A stretch of 51,034 nt of DNA from Spirochaetia bacterium. GTDB taxonomy: Bacteria; Spirochaetota; Spirochaetia; DAHUYW01. Made by a program: the position numbers and the translations under genes. Location: assembly GCA_030041455.1 (NCBI GenBank), contig JASHNV010000019.1:1-51034 (forward strand), written 5' to 3'. Positions within the stretch are counted from its first letter, which is position 1, and each line of letters opens with the position of its first letter. Below are positions 42,040 through 50,993 of this stretch, in pieces. The notes beneath the pieces were generated by a model, which ran no database searches, had not been told where the DNA came from, and worked only from the letters and a program-made list of their open reading frames with translations.

Positions 42040-42798
42040 TCAAAAGCCGATGCTGGCCCCGCCGTCGACGGGGAGAATCGCGCCGGTGATGAAGCGGGCG
42101 GCGGGCGACGCGAGAAAGACGGCCGCGTAGGCGATCTCCTCCGGCTTGCCGAGCCGCCCCGCCGGCGTCCGGCCGAGCACCTTCCGCAGCCTGTCCGGGT
42201 CGCCGCTGAAGGCGCGGGCGGACATCTCGGTTTCGATCCAGCCGGGCGCGATGCCGTTGACGGTGACCCCGCGCGGGGAGAGCTCGGTGGAAAGCTCTCG
42301 CACGAGGCCCGCGAGCGCCGCTTTGGCGGCCGTGTAGGCCGCCACTTTCGGAATGCCCATGATGGAGGCCATCGACAGGATCATGATGATGCTGCCCCTC
42401 CCGCGCTCCGCCATGCGCCGGCCCGATTCCCGCGAGATGGCGAAGACCGCCTGGAGGTCGGTGAGGAGAAGATCGGCGAAGTCGGCGTCGGTCGTCTCGG
42501 TCGCGTCCTTTTTCAGGTTTATTCCCGCGTTGTTCACGAGAATCCCGATCTCCCCCTGCTCCCGCTCGACGGTCTCGATGAAGGAGGGAATCTCGGGTAG
42601 CCGCGTGAGGTCCATGACGTAGCTCTTCGCCCTCCGTCCGATCCCCGCGCACGCGCGGTCGAGGGGCTCCTTCCTCCGCCCGCAGACGACGACCTCGGCG
42701 CCGGCTCCGGCCATGTGGGCGGCGATCGCGAGACCGATCCCCGAGCCGCCGCCGGTGACGACGGCGCGGCTCCCCGAAAGCGAAAAGACATTCTCCAT
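42040..42798 (-). CDS. SDR oxidoreductase, probable D-mannonate/fructuronate reductase
   Basis: 252 residues from ATG 42798, with GGAGGAG six bases upstream; a much longer in-frame extension runs across the regulator region and is rejected. The NAD(P) site is 'VTGGGSGIGLAIAAH' with 'VVVCGRRKEPLD', whose Arg pair favours NADPH. 'LVNNAGINLKKDATE', Ser in 'ILSMASIM', Tyr and Lys in 'AAYTAAKAAL' and the end 'ILPVDGGASIGF' are classical SDR. Operon pairing with uxuA suggests it reduces fructuronate to mannonate, replacing a UxuB-type enzyme. The function rests on context only. Confidence 0.85.
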   Translation of the reverse strand: MENVFSLSGSRAVVTGGGSGIGLAIAAHMAGAGAEVVVCGRRKEPLDRACAGIGRRAKSYVMDLTRLPEIPSFIETVEREQGEIGILVNNAGINLKKDATETTDADFADLLLTDLQAVFAISRESGRRMAERGRGSIIMILSMASIMGIPKVAAYTAAKAALAGLVRELSTELSPRGVTVNGIAPGWIETEMSARAFSGDPDRLRKVLGRTPAGRLGKPEEIAYAAVFLASPAARFITGAILPVDGGASIGF

Positions 42799-42870
42799 CC
42801 GCAGCTCCTCCGTAAGGCTTCGTCGGGTGGGCTTCAGTGTAGCGCAAGGCGCCGGGAACGCATACACCCG

Positions 42871-42900
42871 TTGATCGCGCGCGGAGCGCGCGGGTATACT
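42871..42900 (+). promoter_or_regulatory. TetR gene promoter with GC palindrome in the spacer
   Basis: TTGATC (42871-42876), 18 bp, TATACT (42895-42900). The spacer contains CGCGC-GCGGA-GCGCG, a plausible operator for autorepression. The ATG at 42932 has GGGAGG seven bases upstream. Confidence 0.5.
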
Positions 42901-42931
42901 CCTTCGTCGGCCCGGGGCGGGAGGTGGCTCA

Positions 42932-43519
42932 ATGGCGCGGCTGAGAGACGAGGCGAAGCGGAGCGCGATCCTCGAGACCTCGAAGATCCTCTTCTCGCGG
43001 AACGGTTTCCACAACACCTCGATCTCGGACATCGTGAAGGAGACCGGCCTTCCGGTCGGGACGATCTACACCTACTTCAAGAGCAAGGACGCGATCGTGC
43101 AGGATATCGTGGAGGAGGGGTGGTCGGATTTTTATTCGCGTCTCGAGCGCGCCCTGAGCCAGCCGATCGGATCCGAAGCCAAGCTGAGGCTCGTGCTCGA
43201 CCGGTTCATTCCGGAGCTGCTCGCCGACCTCGACCTGATCACGATCCTCCTCTCCGAAGCGATCGGCCACACGCACATGGAGGAGAAGATCGAGAGGATC
43301 ACCGATCTCGTTTTCTCCGAGCTCCTTCCGGCCACCGACGACATCGCCTCGCTTCGAGGGATGACCCGCCGGGACCTGCAGTCGCTCCTCGCGGTCTTCC
43401 TGCTCGGGATCTTGAGCGCGGTGAAGCTGTCGAGAGCCACGCCGGTGGGCCTCGGCGCGAGGGACATCCTTTCGGCGGTGCGGAAGACGGTGTCGGGCGC
43501 GCTCGGCGTGGAGCTGTAG
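42932..43519 (+). CDS. TetR-family transcriptional regulator
   Basis: 195 residues. The helix-turn-helix is in residues ~10-55: 'SAILETSKILFSRNGFHNTSISDIVKETGL' in parts, followed by 'VGTIYTYFKSKDAIV'. The C-terminal ligand domain is helical and not assignable to a ligand. It is divergent from the SDR-uxuA operon across 133 bp, so it probably represses that operon and itself. Confidence 0.9.
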   Translation: MARLRDEAKRSAILETSKILFSRNGFHNTSISDIVKETGLPVGTIYTYFKSKDAIVQDIVEEGWSDFYSRLERALSQPIGSEAKLRLVLDRFIPELLADLDLITILLSEAIGHTHMEEKIERITDLVFSELLPATDDIASLRGMTRRDLQSLLAVFLLGILSAVKLSRATPVGLGARDILSAVRKTVSGALGVEL

Positions 43520-43565
43520 GCGCTGCCCGAAGGGCGCGGGCCCAAGAAGGGGGCCGCCCGGATCG

Positions 43566-43594
43566 GGTAGGCCGCCCCGTCAGGGCGGCCTACC
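43566..43594. terminator. Hairpin between convergent TetR and ABC-transporter genes
   Basis: A 12-bp perfect stem, GGTAGGCCGCCC with GGGCGGCCTACC, and a 5-nt loop. It lies between a plus-strand and a minus-strand gene end, so it could serve both. No T-tract follows on either strand. Confidence 0.5.
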
Positions 43595-43616
43595 GCGGCA
43601 TGGGATCCGGCGACGC

Positions 43617-44645
43617 CTACGGCTCGTCGGGATTGTAGTACTGCGAAGCGTTGTCCTTCGTCACGAGCTCCGCGGCGAGAACGATCTCGAGCGGGAGCTT
43701 CTTCTGGTAGAAGCCCGGAAAGGTCTGGTGCATGGCGCCGAGAACGGCGAGGGTCACGGTGTCGGCGCACTGATCCGGCGGATAGGTGACGTCGGCGGTC
43801 GTGGTCGGGTCGGTTCCGTCCATGATCTCCTTGATGACGCGCTTGTCGGCTCCGCCTCCTAGGAAGACCTTGATGTCGCTCCGCCCGGAGTCCTTGTAGG
43901 CGACCTTCGCGCCGATCATCATGTCGTCGTCGGCGGTGTAGACCGCGTCGATGTGGTTGTACTTCTGGAGATAGTTCTGCATGACGTCGTGCGCCTTCTG
44001 CTCGTTCCAGTAGCCGGGCTGGGAGTCGAGGATCTTGATCCCCGGGTACTTCGCCGCGACGGCGCGGATCGCGTTCACCCGGATCGTGTTGATCGGCGTC
44101 GGGATGCCTTCGATGATGACGACGTTCCCCTGGTAGTTGAGCTGCTTACAGACGTACTCCATGCCGGAGGTCGCGTAGGCGTTGTCGTTGTTGTGGAGGT
44201 AGACGTCGTAGACCGGCTTCGTCGTGCCGCGGTCCATGACGACCGTGAAAATTCCGGCGTTGTGGGCCTTCTCGACTTCCGAGGTAATCGATGCGTCCTG
44301 GGGGAAGACCACGAGCGCGTTAATGCCCTTCGTGATCAGGTCGTCGATGTCGTTGGCCTGCTTCGCGACGGTGTCGGCGGTGACGAAGTAGAACGTGATG
44401 TTCGGGTCCTTCGCCTTCCAATCCGCCATCGCCCGCTTCGCCCAGTAGATCGCGCGGGCGATGTAGCCGTGGTCGGCGGACGGCATCGAGTAGCCGATCT
44501 TCACCGCCTGGGTCATCGGGGCCGCCGATATCGCCGGGCCGCCCTGCGACGAGGCGGAAGCCGCCGCGGCGCCCTTCGGCGCGCAGCTCATGACGGCCGC
44601 CGACACCGCGAGAGCGCCGATCAAAACGGTTAGCATCCTTTTCAT
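43617..44645 (-). CDS. Sugar ABC transporter substrate-binding lipoprotein (RbsB type)
   Basis: 342 residues. A lipobox 'SAAVMSC' (Cys21) is followed by an Ala/Ser linker. The periplasmic-binding fold type I spans from 'VKIGYSMPSADHGYIARAIYWAK' in parts through 'DIDDLITKGINALVVFPQD', 'VVMDRGTTKPVYDVYLHNND' and 'AVYTADDDMMIGAKVAYKD' in parts. It captures a pentose, hexose or polyol; the specific sugar is not deducible. AAAGGAGG lies six bases before the ATG. It is the last gene of the epimerase-rbsA-rbsC-rbsB operon, 81 nt after the permease. Confidence 0.92.
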   Translation of the reverse strand: MKRMLTVLIGALAVSAAVMSCAPKGAAAASASSQGGPAISAAPMTQAVKIGYSMPSADHGYIARAIYWAKRAMADWKAKDPNITFYFVTADTVAKQANDIDDLITKGINALVVFPQDASITSEVEKAHNAGIFTVVMDRGTTKPVYDVYLHNNDNAYATSGMEYVCKQLNYQGNVVIIEGIPTPINTIRVNAIRAVAAKYPGIKILDSQPGYWNEQKAHDVMQNYLQKYNHIDAVYTADDDMMIGAKVAYKDSGRSDIKVFLGGGADKRVIKEIMDGTDPTTTADVTYPPDQCADTVTLAVLGAMHQTFPGFYQKKLPLEIVLAAELVTKDNASQYYNPDEP

Positions 44646-44726
44646 GCTAATCCTCCTTTGGAAAAGTCAGATGATTCTAATGATCCAAACGGACCATTCT
44701 CCGGAGCTCAACATCGAGGCGCGCCG

Positions 44727-45716
44727 CTAGGCGCGCTGGCGCTGAATGTAGACGGCGCCGATGATCACGAGTCCCTTCACGGTACCCTGCAGATAGGGCG
44801 ACACGCTGAGCAGGTTCAGCATGTTGTTGATGATCCCGAGCACGATCGCGCCGACGATCGTGCCCCAGATGGAGCCGCGGCCGCCGGTGATCGGCGTACC
44901 CCCGATGATGACCGCCGCGATCGAGTCAAGCTCGTAGCCGACGCCGGTGTTCGAGGTGCTCACCGCGTTGAATCGGGTGGCGAGCAGGATCGCGGAGATG
45001 CTCACGATGACGCCCGTGATCGTGTAGGCGACGAGCTTGACCCTGTTCACGTTGATGGCGGCGAAGAGCGCGACCCGCGAGTTCGATCCGACCGCCGACA
45101 GGTAGCGACCGTAGCGCGTGCGGTTGAGGATGATGTCCATGACGGCCGCGAGCAGGAGCATCACCCAGACCGGCACGGGGAAGATGAGGATGTTGGCGAG
45201 CCCTATCGCCGCGAAGGTCTGGCTCTGCGACGTGATCTCGCCCGCGTCGCCGATGAAAAGCGCGAGGGAGCGGAACACCGCCATGGTCCCGAGGGTCACG
45301 ATGAACGGCGCGAGCTTCCCGCGGGTCACGAGGAATCCGTTGAACAGCCCCGAGACGAAACCGATCGCGAGGGTGGCTCCGATCCCGACGACGAGCGCGA
45401 GTCCCTCCCCGCCGTTGCCGCTCATGACGGCGTTGAGGAGGATAAGCCCCACGGTCGAGTTGAACGCGACAAGGGAGCCCACCGAGAGGTCGATGCCCGC
45501 GGTGATGATCACGAAAGCCTGGCCGAGGCCGATCATGGCGGTGTAGGAGACCTGGGTCAGGATGTTGACGAGATTCCCCGGCCTGAGAAAGAAGGGGCTC
45601 AGCGCGGCCGATATCGCGAACAGCACGATGAGCGCGATGAACGACGAGTATTTCTGGTAGTCGAACCGCTTCAGCAGCGCCGAGACGCCGGTTCCGCCGG
45701 CCGTCGCGCCCTCCAT
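44727..45716 (-). CDS. Sugar ABC transporter permease (RbsC type)
   Basis: 329 residues with about 8-10 membrane helices. 'GQAFVIITAGIDLSVGSLVAF' and 'GLFNGFLVTRGKLAPFIVTLGTM' in parts are the conserved RbsC segments. 'YELDSIAAVIIGGTPITGGRGS' in parts is the coupling region near the C-terminus. It forms the membrane channel for the sugar bound by the adjacent lipoprotein. Its ATG is directly adjacent to the stop of the ATPase gene (no gap), so translation is coupled. Confidence 0.93.
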   Translation of the reverse strand: MEGATAGGTGVSALLKRFDYQKYSSFIALIVLFAISAALSPFFLRPGNLVNILTQVSYTAMIGLGQAFVIITAGIDLSVGSLVAFNSTVGLILLNAVMSGNGGEGLALVVGIGATLAIGFVSGLFNGFLVTRGKLAPFIVTLGTMAVFRSLALFIGDAGEITSQSQTFAAIGLANILIFPVPVWVMLLLAAVMDIILNRTRYGRYLSAVGSNSRVALFAAINVNRVKLVAYTITGVIVSISAILLATRFNAVSTSNTGVGYELDSIAAVIIGGTPITGGRGSIWGTIVGAIVLGIINNMLNLLSVSPYLQGTVKGLVIIGAVYIQRQRA

Positions 45717-47225
45717 CTACCTGACCCCTTCCCCGGCACCGGTCGCGAGAAACATGATCTCCTCCTCGTTGATGCCGGCTCCCTCGAGCGTGCCCATGGC
45801 CCTGCCCTCCTTCATGACGATGACGCGGTTGCACATGCCGATGATCTCCTCCTGCTCGGAGGAGATGAGAATACAGGCGAGGCCCTCCCTCGCGAGGGCG
45901 CTCAAGAGCCGATAGATCTCCTGCTTCGCCGAGACGTCGACGCCCCTCGTCGGTTCGTCGGCGATGAGGACGCTCGGCCCCGGATCGATCGTCTTCGCGA
46001 GGGAGACCTTCTGCTGGTTGCCTCCGCTCAGGAACTCGAGGCGCGTTTCCAAGCTCCGCGCTTTTATGCTGAAGCGCTTCATGTGGCCGAGCGTCGCCTC
46101 GCGCTCGGCGCGCCGGTCGATGAGGTCGAGGATCGACCGGCAGTAGGACTCGAGCGACACGAGGGTGGCGTTCTGCACCACCGAAAAGCTCGTGAGGATG
46201 CCGGTGCCCTGGCGGTCCTCCGAAAGGTAGTTGATGCTGCTCCTCACCGCGTCGCGCGGATTCGCGATTCTCGCCGGCTTCCCGTGCAGGAGGATCTCTC
46301 CGGAGGTGCGCTTGCGGATCCCCATGATGGTCTCGGCGACCTCGGTCCGCCCGGCCCCCACGAGGCCGGCGAGACCGAGGATCTCGCCCCGCCTCACCTG
46401 AAAGCTGATGTCCTCGATGAGCCCAGGGACCGTGAGGCCCCTGACCTCGATCACCACCTCCGCCTCGGGCGGGTTCTTTTCGGGGAAGACCTGGCTGAGC
46501 TCGCGGCCGACCATCCGCTGCGCCATTTCCGTGATCGTGATGTCGGCGATCGGCCTCGTGTCCACGAGCTCGCCGTCGCGCAGGATCATGACGCGGTCGC
46601 AGATGGCCTTCACCTCTTTCAGCTTGTGTGAGATGTAGATGATCGTCGTGCCCGAGGCCTTCAGCCGCCGCATCAACTTGAAGAGGATGTCGATCTCGTA
46701 GGGCGTGAGCACCGTGGTCGGCTCGTCCATGATGAGGAGCTTCGCCTCGAGCGAGACGGCCTTGCAGATCTCCACCATCTGCTTCTGCGCCGTGCTGAGA
46801 TTCTCGATCTTCTCCTCCGGCGGGATCTCGACGCCGAGCTCGGCGAGGAGCTCGGTCGTACGCCGCTTCATGGCGCGGGTGTCGAGGAGCCCGCCGCGGG
46901 CGCGCAACTCGGAGCCGAGGAAGACGTTGTCGTAGACGGTGAGCTCCTTGATGAGATTGAACTCCTGGGGAATCAGGCTGATGCCTAGGCGCTTCGCGTC
47001 GAGCGGCTCGTTGATGACGACCGGCTTGCCCTCGAAGAAAAGGCTCCCGGAGCTCGGCGTGTAGACCCCGCTCAGGATTTTCATGAGGGTCGACTTGCCC
47101 GCGCCGTTCTCGCCGATGATCCCGAGAATCTCCCCGCTCAAGATCTCGATGGTGACGTTCGCGAGGACGGGAACCGAGGAGAACTCCTTCCCGATGCCGA
47201 CCGTCGACAGGAGGACGCCGCTCAT
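45717..47225 (-). CDS. Sugar ABC transporter ATPase, duplicated (RbsA/XylG type)
   Basis: 502 residues, two ABC modules. In the first, Walker A is 'GENGAGKSTLMK', the signature is degenerate ('NLSTAQKQMVEI') and Walker B is 'LLIMDEPT'. The second has a non-canonical P-loop ('GLVGAGRTE'), normal for this family, with 'LSGGNQQKVSLAKTI' and 'VLIADEPTRGVDVSAK'. It powers sugar uptake. Start ATG 47225 overlaps the epimerase stop by 4 nt (ATGA); a longer frame upstream lies inside the epimerase gene and is discarded. Confidence 0.94.
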   Translation of the reverse strand: MSGVLLSTVGIGKEFSSVPVLANVTIEILSGEILGIIGENGAGKSTLMKILSGVYTPSSGSLFFEGKPVVINEPLDAKRLGISLIPQEFNLIKELTVYDNVFLGSELRARGGLLDTRAMKRRTTELLAELGVEIPPEEKIENLSTAQKQMVEICKAVSLEAKLLIMDEPTTVLTPYEIDILFKLMRRLKASGTTIIYISHKLKEVKAICDRVMILRDGELVDTRPIADITITEMAQRMVGRELSQVFPEKNPPEAEVVIEVRGLTVPGLIEDISFQVRRGEILGLAGLVGAGRTEVAETIMGIRKRTSGEILLHGKPARIANPRDAVRSSINYLSEDRQGTGILTSFSVVQNATLVSLESYCRSILDLIDRRAEREATLGHMKRFSIKARSLETRLEFLSGGNQQKVSLAKTIDPGPSVLIADEPTRGVDVSAKQEIYRLLSALAREGLACILISSEQEEIIGMCNRVIVMKEGRAMGTLEGAGINEEEIMFLATGAGEGVR

Positions 47226-48508
47226 GCGCTCTCCGCCTTCTCCCGTTCCGCGAGAATGCGATCGAGCTTTTGCTTCGACTGGATCATGGCGCGCACGGAG
47301 TGGTAGTTGATCTTCCAGGAGTGCGACATGTGCGTCCAAATGGGGACTCCCTCCCGCGTGAGAAGCGGCCAGAGCTCGCCGACCTCGAAATTGATGCCCT
47401 TGGTGAACAGGAAGGTGTGGACGGCCTCGTAGGCGTTCAGGTACTTCTCGCCCCGAAAACGGAGATAGGCGTCGAGCAGTCCGATCATCGCCTCGCACTG
47501 CTGCCAGAACTCCTTTTCGAGGTCGTGTGCCGGGCCCTCGTGGGGGCCTTCCACATAGAGCCCGCCGTGCCGCGGGTCGATCCCGTAGCGCACGGCATGG
47601 TCGATCATCGCGACGATCTTGGGGCGATAGCCCTCCAAATCCGTTCCCAACACGTCGAAGGCGTGCATGAGGAGCCACGCGAGCTCGATGTTATGGCCGT
47701 AGCTCGTGTTGTCTTCGGCGTGCGGCTTCAGCCCGTCCTGCTTGAAACGGTCCCAGCCCCAGACGATGTCGAACTTGATCTGCGGCGCCTGCCTCCAATC
47801 GGGGGTAACCTGAGGAATACCGGTCGCGAACCGGGGATGAATGAGGCGCGTCATGAGAATCGCGATGTCTTCGAGGAGCTTGCGGCGATGGAGCTCGCTT
47901 CGCGTACATTCGAAGAGCGTCGTGAAGGCCTCCATGATGTGCATATGGACGTCGAGCGTTTTTCGATCGCCGCCCCGGCTTCCCGGCCCGCCGAGCTCCC
48001 AGGAGCGGTCGAACATCTCGAAGTAGCCGCCGTACAGCGTGTCGGTACAGTGCTTCTGCACGAGGTCGAAGACCTTCTCGGCGTACTCGCGGCTCGCGCC
48101 GTCCCCGGTCGCGAGACTGTACTCGCTGAGCGCGTAGATCGCGAAGCACTGCCCGTAGAGGATCTTGTCGGGCTTTGTCACTTCGCCTCTGCGATTGGTC
48201 ATCCAGAAGAAGCCGCCGTGATGCTTGTCCCACATTCGCTCGACCAGGTAGGCGATCGCGTGGTCGGCGAGCTCCTTCATCACCGAACCGTACCCTGCGC
48301 GGAACGCGCTCGAGAAGGTGTAGAGGAGCCGAGCCTGGGCGATGAGGCTCTTCTCGTCCTCGCCCGAGTCCCGGCCGTACCGATCGAAGTGGGTGACGAA
48401 GCCCCCGAAGCGCCTGTCCGGGCTTCGCTCGATCCAGAAAGGAAGGAGCTTGCCGGTGAGGAAACTCTCGACCTCATCGCGACAGCGCCGAACGGCGGAC
48501 TTTTGCAC
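47222..48508 (-). CDS. AGE-family epimerase (N-acylglucosamine/cellobiose 2-epimerase type)
   Basis: 428 residues from GTG 48508, with GAGGG six bases upstream; a frame 17 codons longer lacks a site. The (alpha/alpha)6-barrel family is recognised from 'GGFVTHFDRYGR', 'LIAQARLLYTFSSAFRAG', 'HGGFFWMTNRRGEV', 'YGQCFAIYALSEY', 'HMHIMEAFTTLFE' and 'EDNTSYGHNIELAWLL'. These enzymes epimerise C2 of free sugars such as N-acetylglucosamine, cellobiose or mannobiose. Leading a sugar ABC operon, it probably acts on the imported sugar. The substrate is not fixed by sequence; the length fits the cellobiose 2-epimerase branch. Confidence 0.88.
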   Translation of the reverse strand: MQKSAVRRCRDEVESFLTGKLLPFWIERSPDRRFGGFVTHFDRYGRDSGEDEKSLIAQARLLYTFSSAFRAGYGSVMKELADHAIAYLVERMWDKHHGGFFWMTNRRGEVTKPDKILYGQCFAIYALSEYSLATGDGASREYAEKVFDLVQKHCTDTLYGGYFEMFDRSWELGGPGSRGGDRKTLDVHMHIMEAFTTLFECTRSELHRRKLLEDIAILMTRLIHPRFATGIPQVTPDWRQAPQIKFDIVWGWDRFKQDGLKPHAEDNTSYGHNIELAWLLMHAFDVLGTDLEGYRPKIVAMIDHAVRYGIDPRHGGLYVEGPHEGPAHDLEKEFWQQCEAMIGLLDAYLRFRGEKYLNAYEAVHTFLFTKGINFEVGELWPLLTREGVPIWTHMSHSWKINYHSVRAMIQSKQKLDRILAEREKAESA

Positions 48509-48561
48509 GTTGAGCCCTCGTGTTCGGATTGAGCTCGTGCCAGCACCGGAAACCGACAAAG

Positions 48562-48591
48562 ATTATACCGGCTGGTTCCTGGAATTGTCAA
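48562..48591 (-). promoter_or_regulatory. Promoter of the epimerase-ABC operon with consensus boxes
   Basis: Minus strand TTGACA (48586-48591), 18 bp, TATAAT (48562-48567): both hexamers match the sigma70 consensus. The predicted leader is about 47 nt. Imperfect inverted sequences (CCAGCCGG and CCGGTGCTGG) flank the -10 and could be an operator. Confidence 0.75.
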
Positions 48592-48627
48592 ATTTTCCCG
48601 CCCGTCGTGTCGTTCCGTCGCGCGAAG

Positions 48628-48709
48628 CCCCCCCCCCGACGCTCGGGCCGCCGTCCGATCCGAGACGTCCCGACCGGGGTACCCTCCGGCGGACGCGCGA
48701 TCGCGCGTC
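48628..48709. repeat. Poly-C tract and 18-bp GC palindrome upstream of the epimerase promoter
   Basis: A run of ten C at 48628-48637 and the perfect palindrome GACGCGCGATCGCGCGTC at 48692-48709, which can fold with a GATC loop directly after the stop of the isomerase/epimerase gene. The palindrome may help end that transcript; no T-tract is present. Confidence 0.35.
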
Positions 48710-48714
48710 GCGGA

Positions 48715-49707
48715 TTAGCTGTTCGCGAGCGGTTTGTCGAACTCGACCCTCGACGGGGAAAAATCGATCTTCCTCACGAAATCGCAGGACTCTTTCGCGC
48801 CGAACTCGCGGTCCATGCCGTTGTCCTCCCATTCGACGGAGAGGGGCCCTGAGTAGCCGCTTGCGTTCAGCTCGCGGACGATCTCCTCGAAGTTCACCCC
48901 GCCGTGGCCGAGGGAGCGGAAGTTCCAGCCCCGGCGCAGGTCGCCGAAGGGCAGGTGCGAGCCGAGGATCCCCGAGCGGCCGTCGCGAACGACCGCGACG
49001 TCCTTCATGTGAACGTGGAAAATCCGGTCCGGGAAATCCCGTATCATGAGCTTGGGATCCATCCCCTGCCAGAGCAGGTGGCTCGGATCGAAGTTGAAGC
49101 CGAGGGTCGGCCGGCCTTTGAACTCGCCGAGGAGCCTGCCGGCGGTGTAGAGGTCGAAGGCAATCTCGGTGGGGTGGACCTCGAGAGCGAATTTGACCTT
49201 CTGCCGGTCGAATTCGTCGAGAATGGGTCCCCAGAGCTCGACGATGCGCTTGAAGCCGGCGTCCACCATCTCGCCGGTCGTCTGCGGGAAGGAGTACCAC
49301 ATCTTCCAGATCGGGGAGCCCATGAAGCAGGTGACGACGGAGCAGCCCATTCGCGCGGCCGCCTGTGCGGTGTACTTCATCTCCTCAACCGCCCATGCGC
49401 GGAGCTCCTCGGGCTTGCCCGCGTACTGCTTCGGCGCGAAACCGTCGAGCCGCGGGTCCCAATCGTCGCCGACGCATTGCCCGACGAGATGGTTGCCGAT
49501 CGTCCAGCACTGCAGGTTGTATCTCTTGAGAATTTCTTTTTTTCGTTGAACGTAGGAGGGGTCGGTCGCGGCCTTGCGCACGTCGAGATGGTCGCCCCAG
49601 CAGGCGATCTCCACGCCGTCGTAGCCCCAGCCTGCGGCCTTGCGGCAGAGCTCCTCGAAGGGAAGGTCGGCCCACTGGCCGGTGAAAAGGGTAACGGGTC
49701 TGCTCAC
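48715..49707 (-). CDS. Sugar phosphate isomerase/epimerase-like TIM barrel protein
   Basis: 330 residues from GTG 49707, with GGAGGAG seven bases upstream. It is a xylose-isomerase-like TIM barrel (AP_endonuc_2 superfamily, as in IolE and IolI). Metal-binding positions are visible in 'FALEVHPTEIAF' (Glu, His), 'GFNFDPSHLLWQG' (Asp, His) and 'IFHVHMKDVAVV' (His, His), plus 'LSVEWEDNGMD' (Glu). It isomerises or epimerises a sugar or inositol derivative. It follows the Gfo/Idh/MocA gene by 16 nt, a common pairing in inositol and rare-sugar breakdown. Confidence 0.87.
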   Translation of the reverse strand: MSRPVTLFTGQWADLPFEELCRKAAGWGYDGVEIACWGDHLDVRKAATDPSYVQRKKEILKRYNLQCWTIGNHLVGQCVGDDWDPRLDGFAPKQYAGKPEELRAWAVEEMKYTAQAAARMGCSVVTCFMGSPIWKMWYSFPQTTGEMVDAGFKRIVELWGPILDEFDRQKVKFALEVHPTEIAFDLYTAGRLLGEFKGRPTLGFNFDPSHLLWQGMDPKLMIRDFPDRIFHVHMKDVAVVRDGRSGILGSHLPFGDLRRGWNFRSLGHGGVNFEEIVRELNASGYSGPLSVEWEDNGMDREFGAKESCDFVRKIDFSPSRVEFDKPLANS

Positions 49708-49722
49708 TGTGATCCTCCTCCG

Positions 49723-50898
49723 TCAGTCGACGCCGACCCACGTGCCTCCCTTCCGGGAGCTCTCGACGCACTTCTCGATGAACTTTACGCCCGAGGCTCC
49801 GGCGTCGAGCCCGGGAAAGTCCCGCTCTTCGGGGCCGAGCGGCTGTCCCGCCCGCTTCTTCGCGAGCGCGTCGCAAAAGCTTCTATAAACATTCGAAAAG
49901 GCCTCGAAATAGCCCTCGGGATGGCCGCCGGGAATGCGCGAGGTACCGGCCGCGTCCGGATAGAGCCGATCCCGGCCGCGCGACAGCTGCTCCACCGGCT
50001 TGTCGAGATAGGAAACCTTGAGGTAGTTCGGATCCTGCTGCGCCCACTCGATCGCGCCCTTCGAGCCGAACACCCGAACGCGGAGGTCGTTGTCGTTTCC
50101 GATCGCGATCTGCGACACCCAGTAGAGGCCCTTCGCGCCGCTTGCGTAGTTGACCATCACCGTCGCGTTGTCGTCGAGGCGCCGACCCTTCACGAACGTG
50201 TCGAGCCGGGCGCAGAGCGAGGCGATCGAGAGGCCGGTGATGTAGGAGACGATGTTCTCGGCGTGAGTTCCGATGTCTCCGACCGAGTTCGCGATGCCGG
50301 TCTGCTCCGGATCGGTCCGCCAGGCGGCCTGCTTCTGCCCGGTTGTCTCGAGCGCAGTCGCGAGCCAGTCCTGCGCGTACTCGGCGGTCACGAACCGAAT
50401 CTCTCCGATGTCGCCGTTCCGCACCATGGCGCGCGCCTGCTTGACCATCGGGTACCCTGTATAGGTATAGGTCACGCAAAAGAGCAGGTTCTTGGCGGCC
50501 GCGAGGGCCTTCAGCTCCTCCGCCTGTTTCGAGGTGAGCACCAACGGCTTGTCGCAGACGACGTTGATGCCGTTCTCGAGAAAGACCTTCGCGACCGGAA
50601 AATGAAGGTTGTTGGGAGTCACGATGACGACGAAGTCGATCTTATCGTCCCGCCTCGCTTCCGACGCCGCCATCTCGGCGTAGCCGCCGTAGAGCCGATC
50701 CGCCGAGAGGCCGAGGCTCCGGCCCGTGGCGAGGCTCTTGCTCGGATCCCGCGAGAAGCTTCCGGCGACGAGCGTCGCCTTCGCGTCGAAGGCGAGCGCC
50801 TTGCGATGAACGTCGCCGATGAAAGCGCCCGCCCCGCCGCCGACCATCCCGCAGGTGAGGCGGCTTGAGGCGTCGGAATCCTTGCTGGCCTCTATCAT
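49723..50898 (-). CDS. Gfo/Idh/MocA-family NAD(P)-dependent oxidoreductase
   Basis: 391 residues. The Rossmann start is '[18 protein letters not shown]'. '[34 protein letters not shown]' in parts has the catalytic Lys of the (E/C/D)KP motif, and '[19 protein letters not shown]' in parts provides the Asp and His of the second domain. It oxidises or reduces a sugar, glycoside or inositol. It is the first gene of a two-gene operon with the TIM-barrel epimerase. The ATG at 50898 follows a purine-rich GGAGGAAGAGG stretch. Confidence 0.9.
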   Translation of the reverse strand: MIEASKDSDASSRLTCGMVGGGAGAFIGDVHRKALAFDAKATLVAGSFSRDPSKSLATGRSLGLSADRLYGGYAEMAASEARRDDKIDFVVIVTPNNLHFPVAKVFLENGINVVCDKPLVLTSKQAEELKALAAAKNLLFCVTYTYTGYPMVKQARAMVRNGDIGEIRFVTAEYAQDWLATALETTGQKQAAWRTDPEQTGIANSVGDIGTHAENIVSYITGLSIASLCARLDTFVKGRRLDDNATVMVNYASGAKGLYWVSQIAIGNDNDLRVRVFGSKGAIEWAQQDPNYLKVSYLDKPVEQLSRGRDRLYPDAAGTSRIPGGHPEGYFEAFSNVYRSFCDALAKKRAGQPLGPEERDFPGLDAGASGVKFIEKCVESSRKGGTWVGVD

Positions 50899-50963
50899 GA
50901 TCCTCTTCCTCCCTCCCGTAGAACTCCGTGCCGTTTCGCGAATCGAGCGGAACCGAGTGGAGA

Positions 50964-50993
50964 AGTATATTCCTCCTGATCCCGGACGCGCAA
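50964..50993 (-). promoter_or_regulatory. Promoter of the Gfo/Idh/MocA operon
   Basis: Minus strand TTGCGC (50988-50993), 18 bp, TATACT (50964-50969), about 65 bp before the start codon. Confidence 0.5.

Noticed and set aside
44658-46631. 657-codon plus-strand frame opposite the sugar ABC genes
   Set aside because: Shadow of the permease and ATPase genes; same low-complexity composition.
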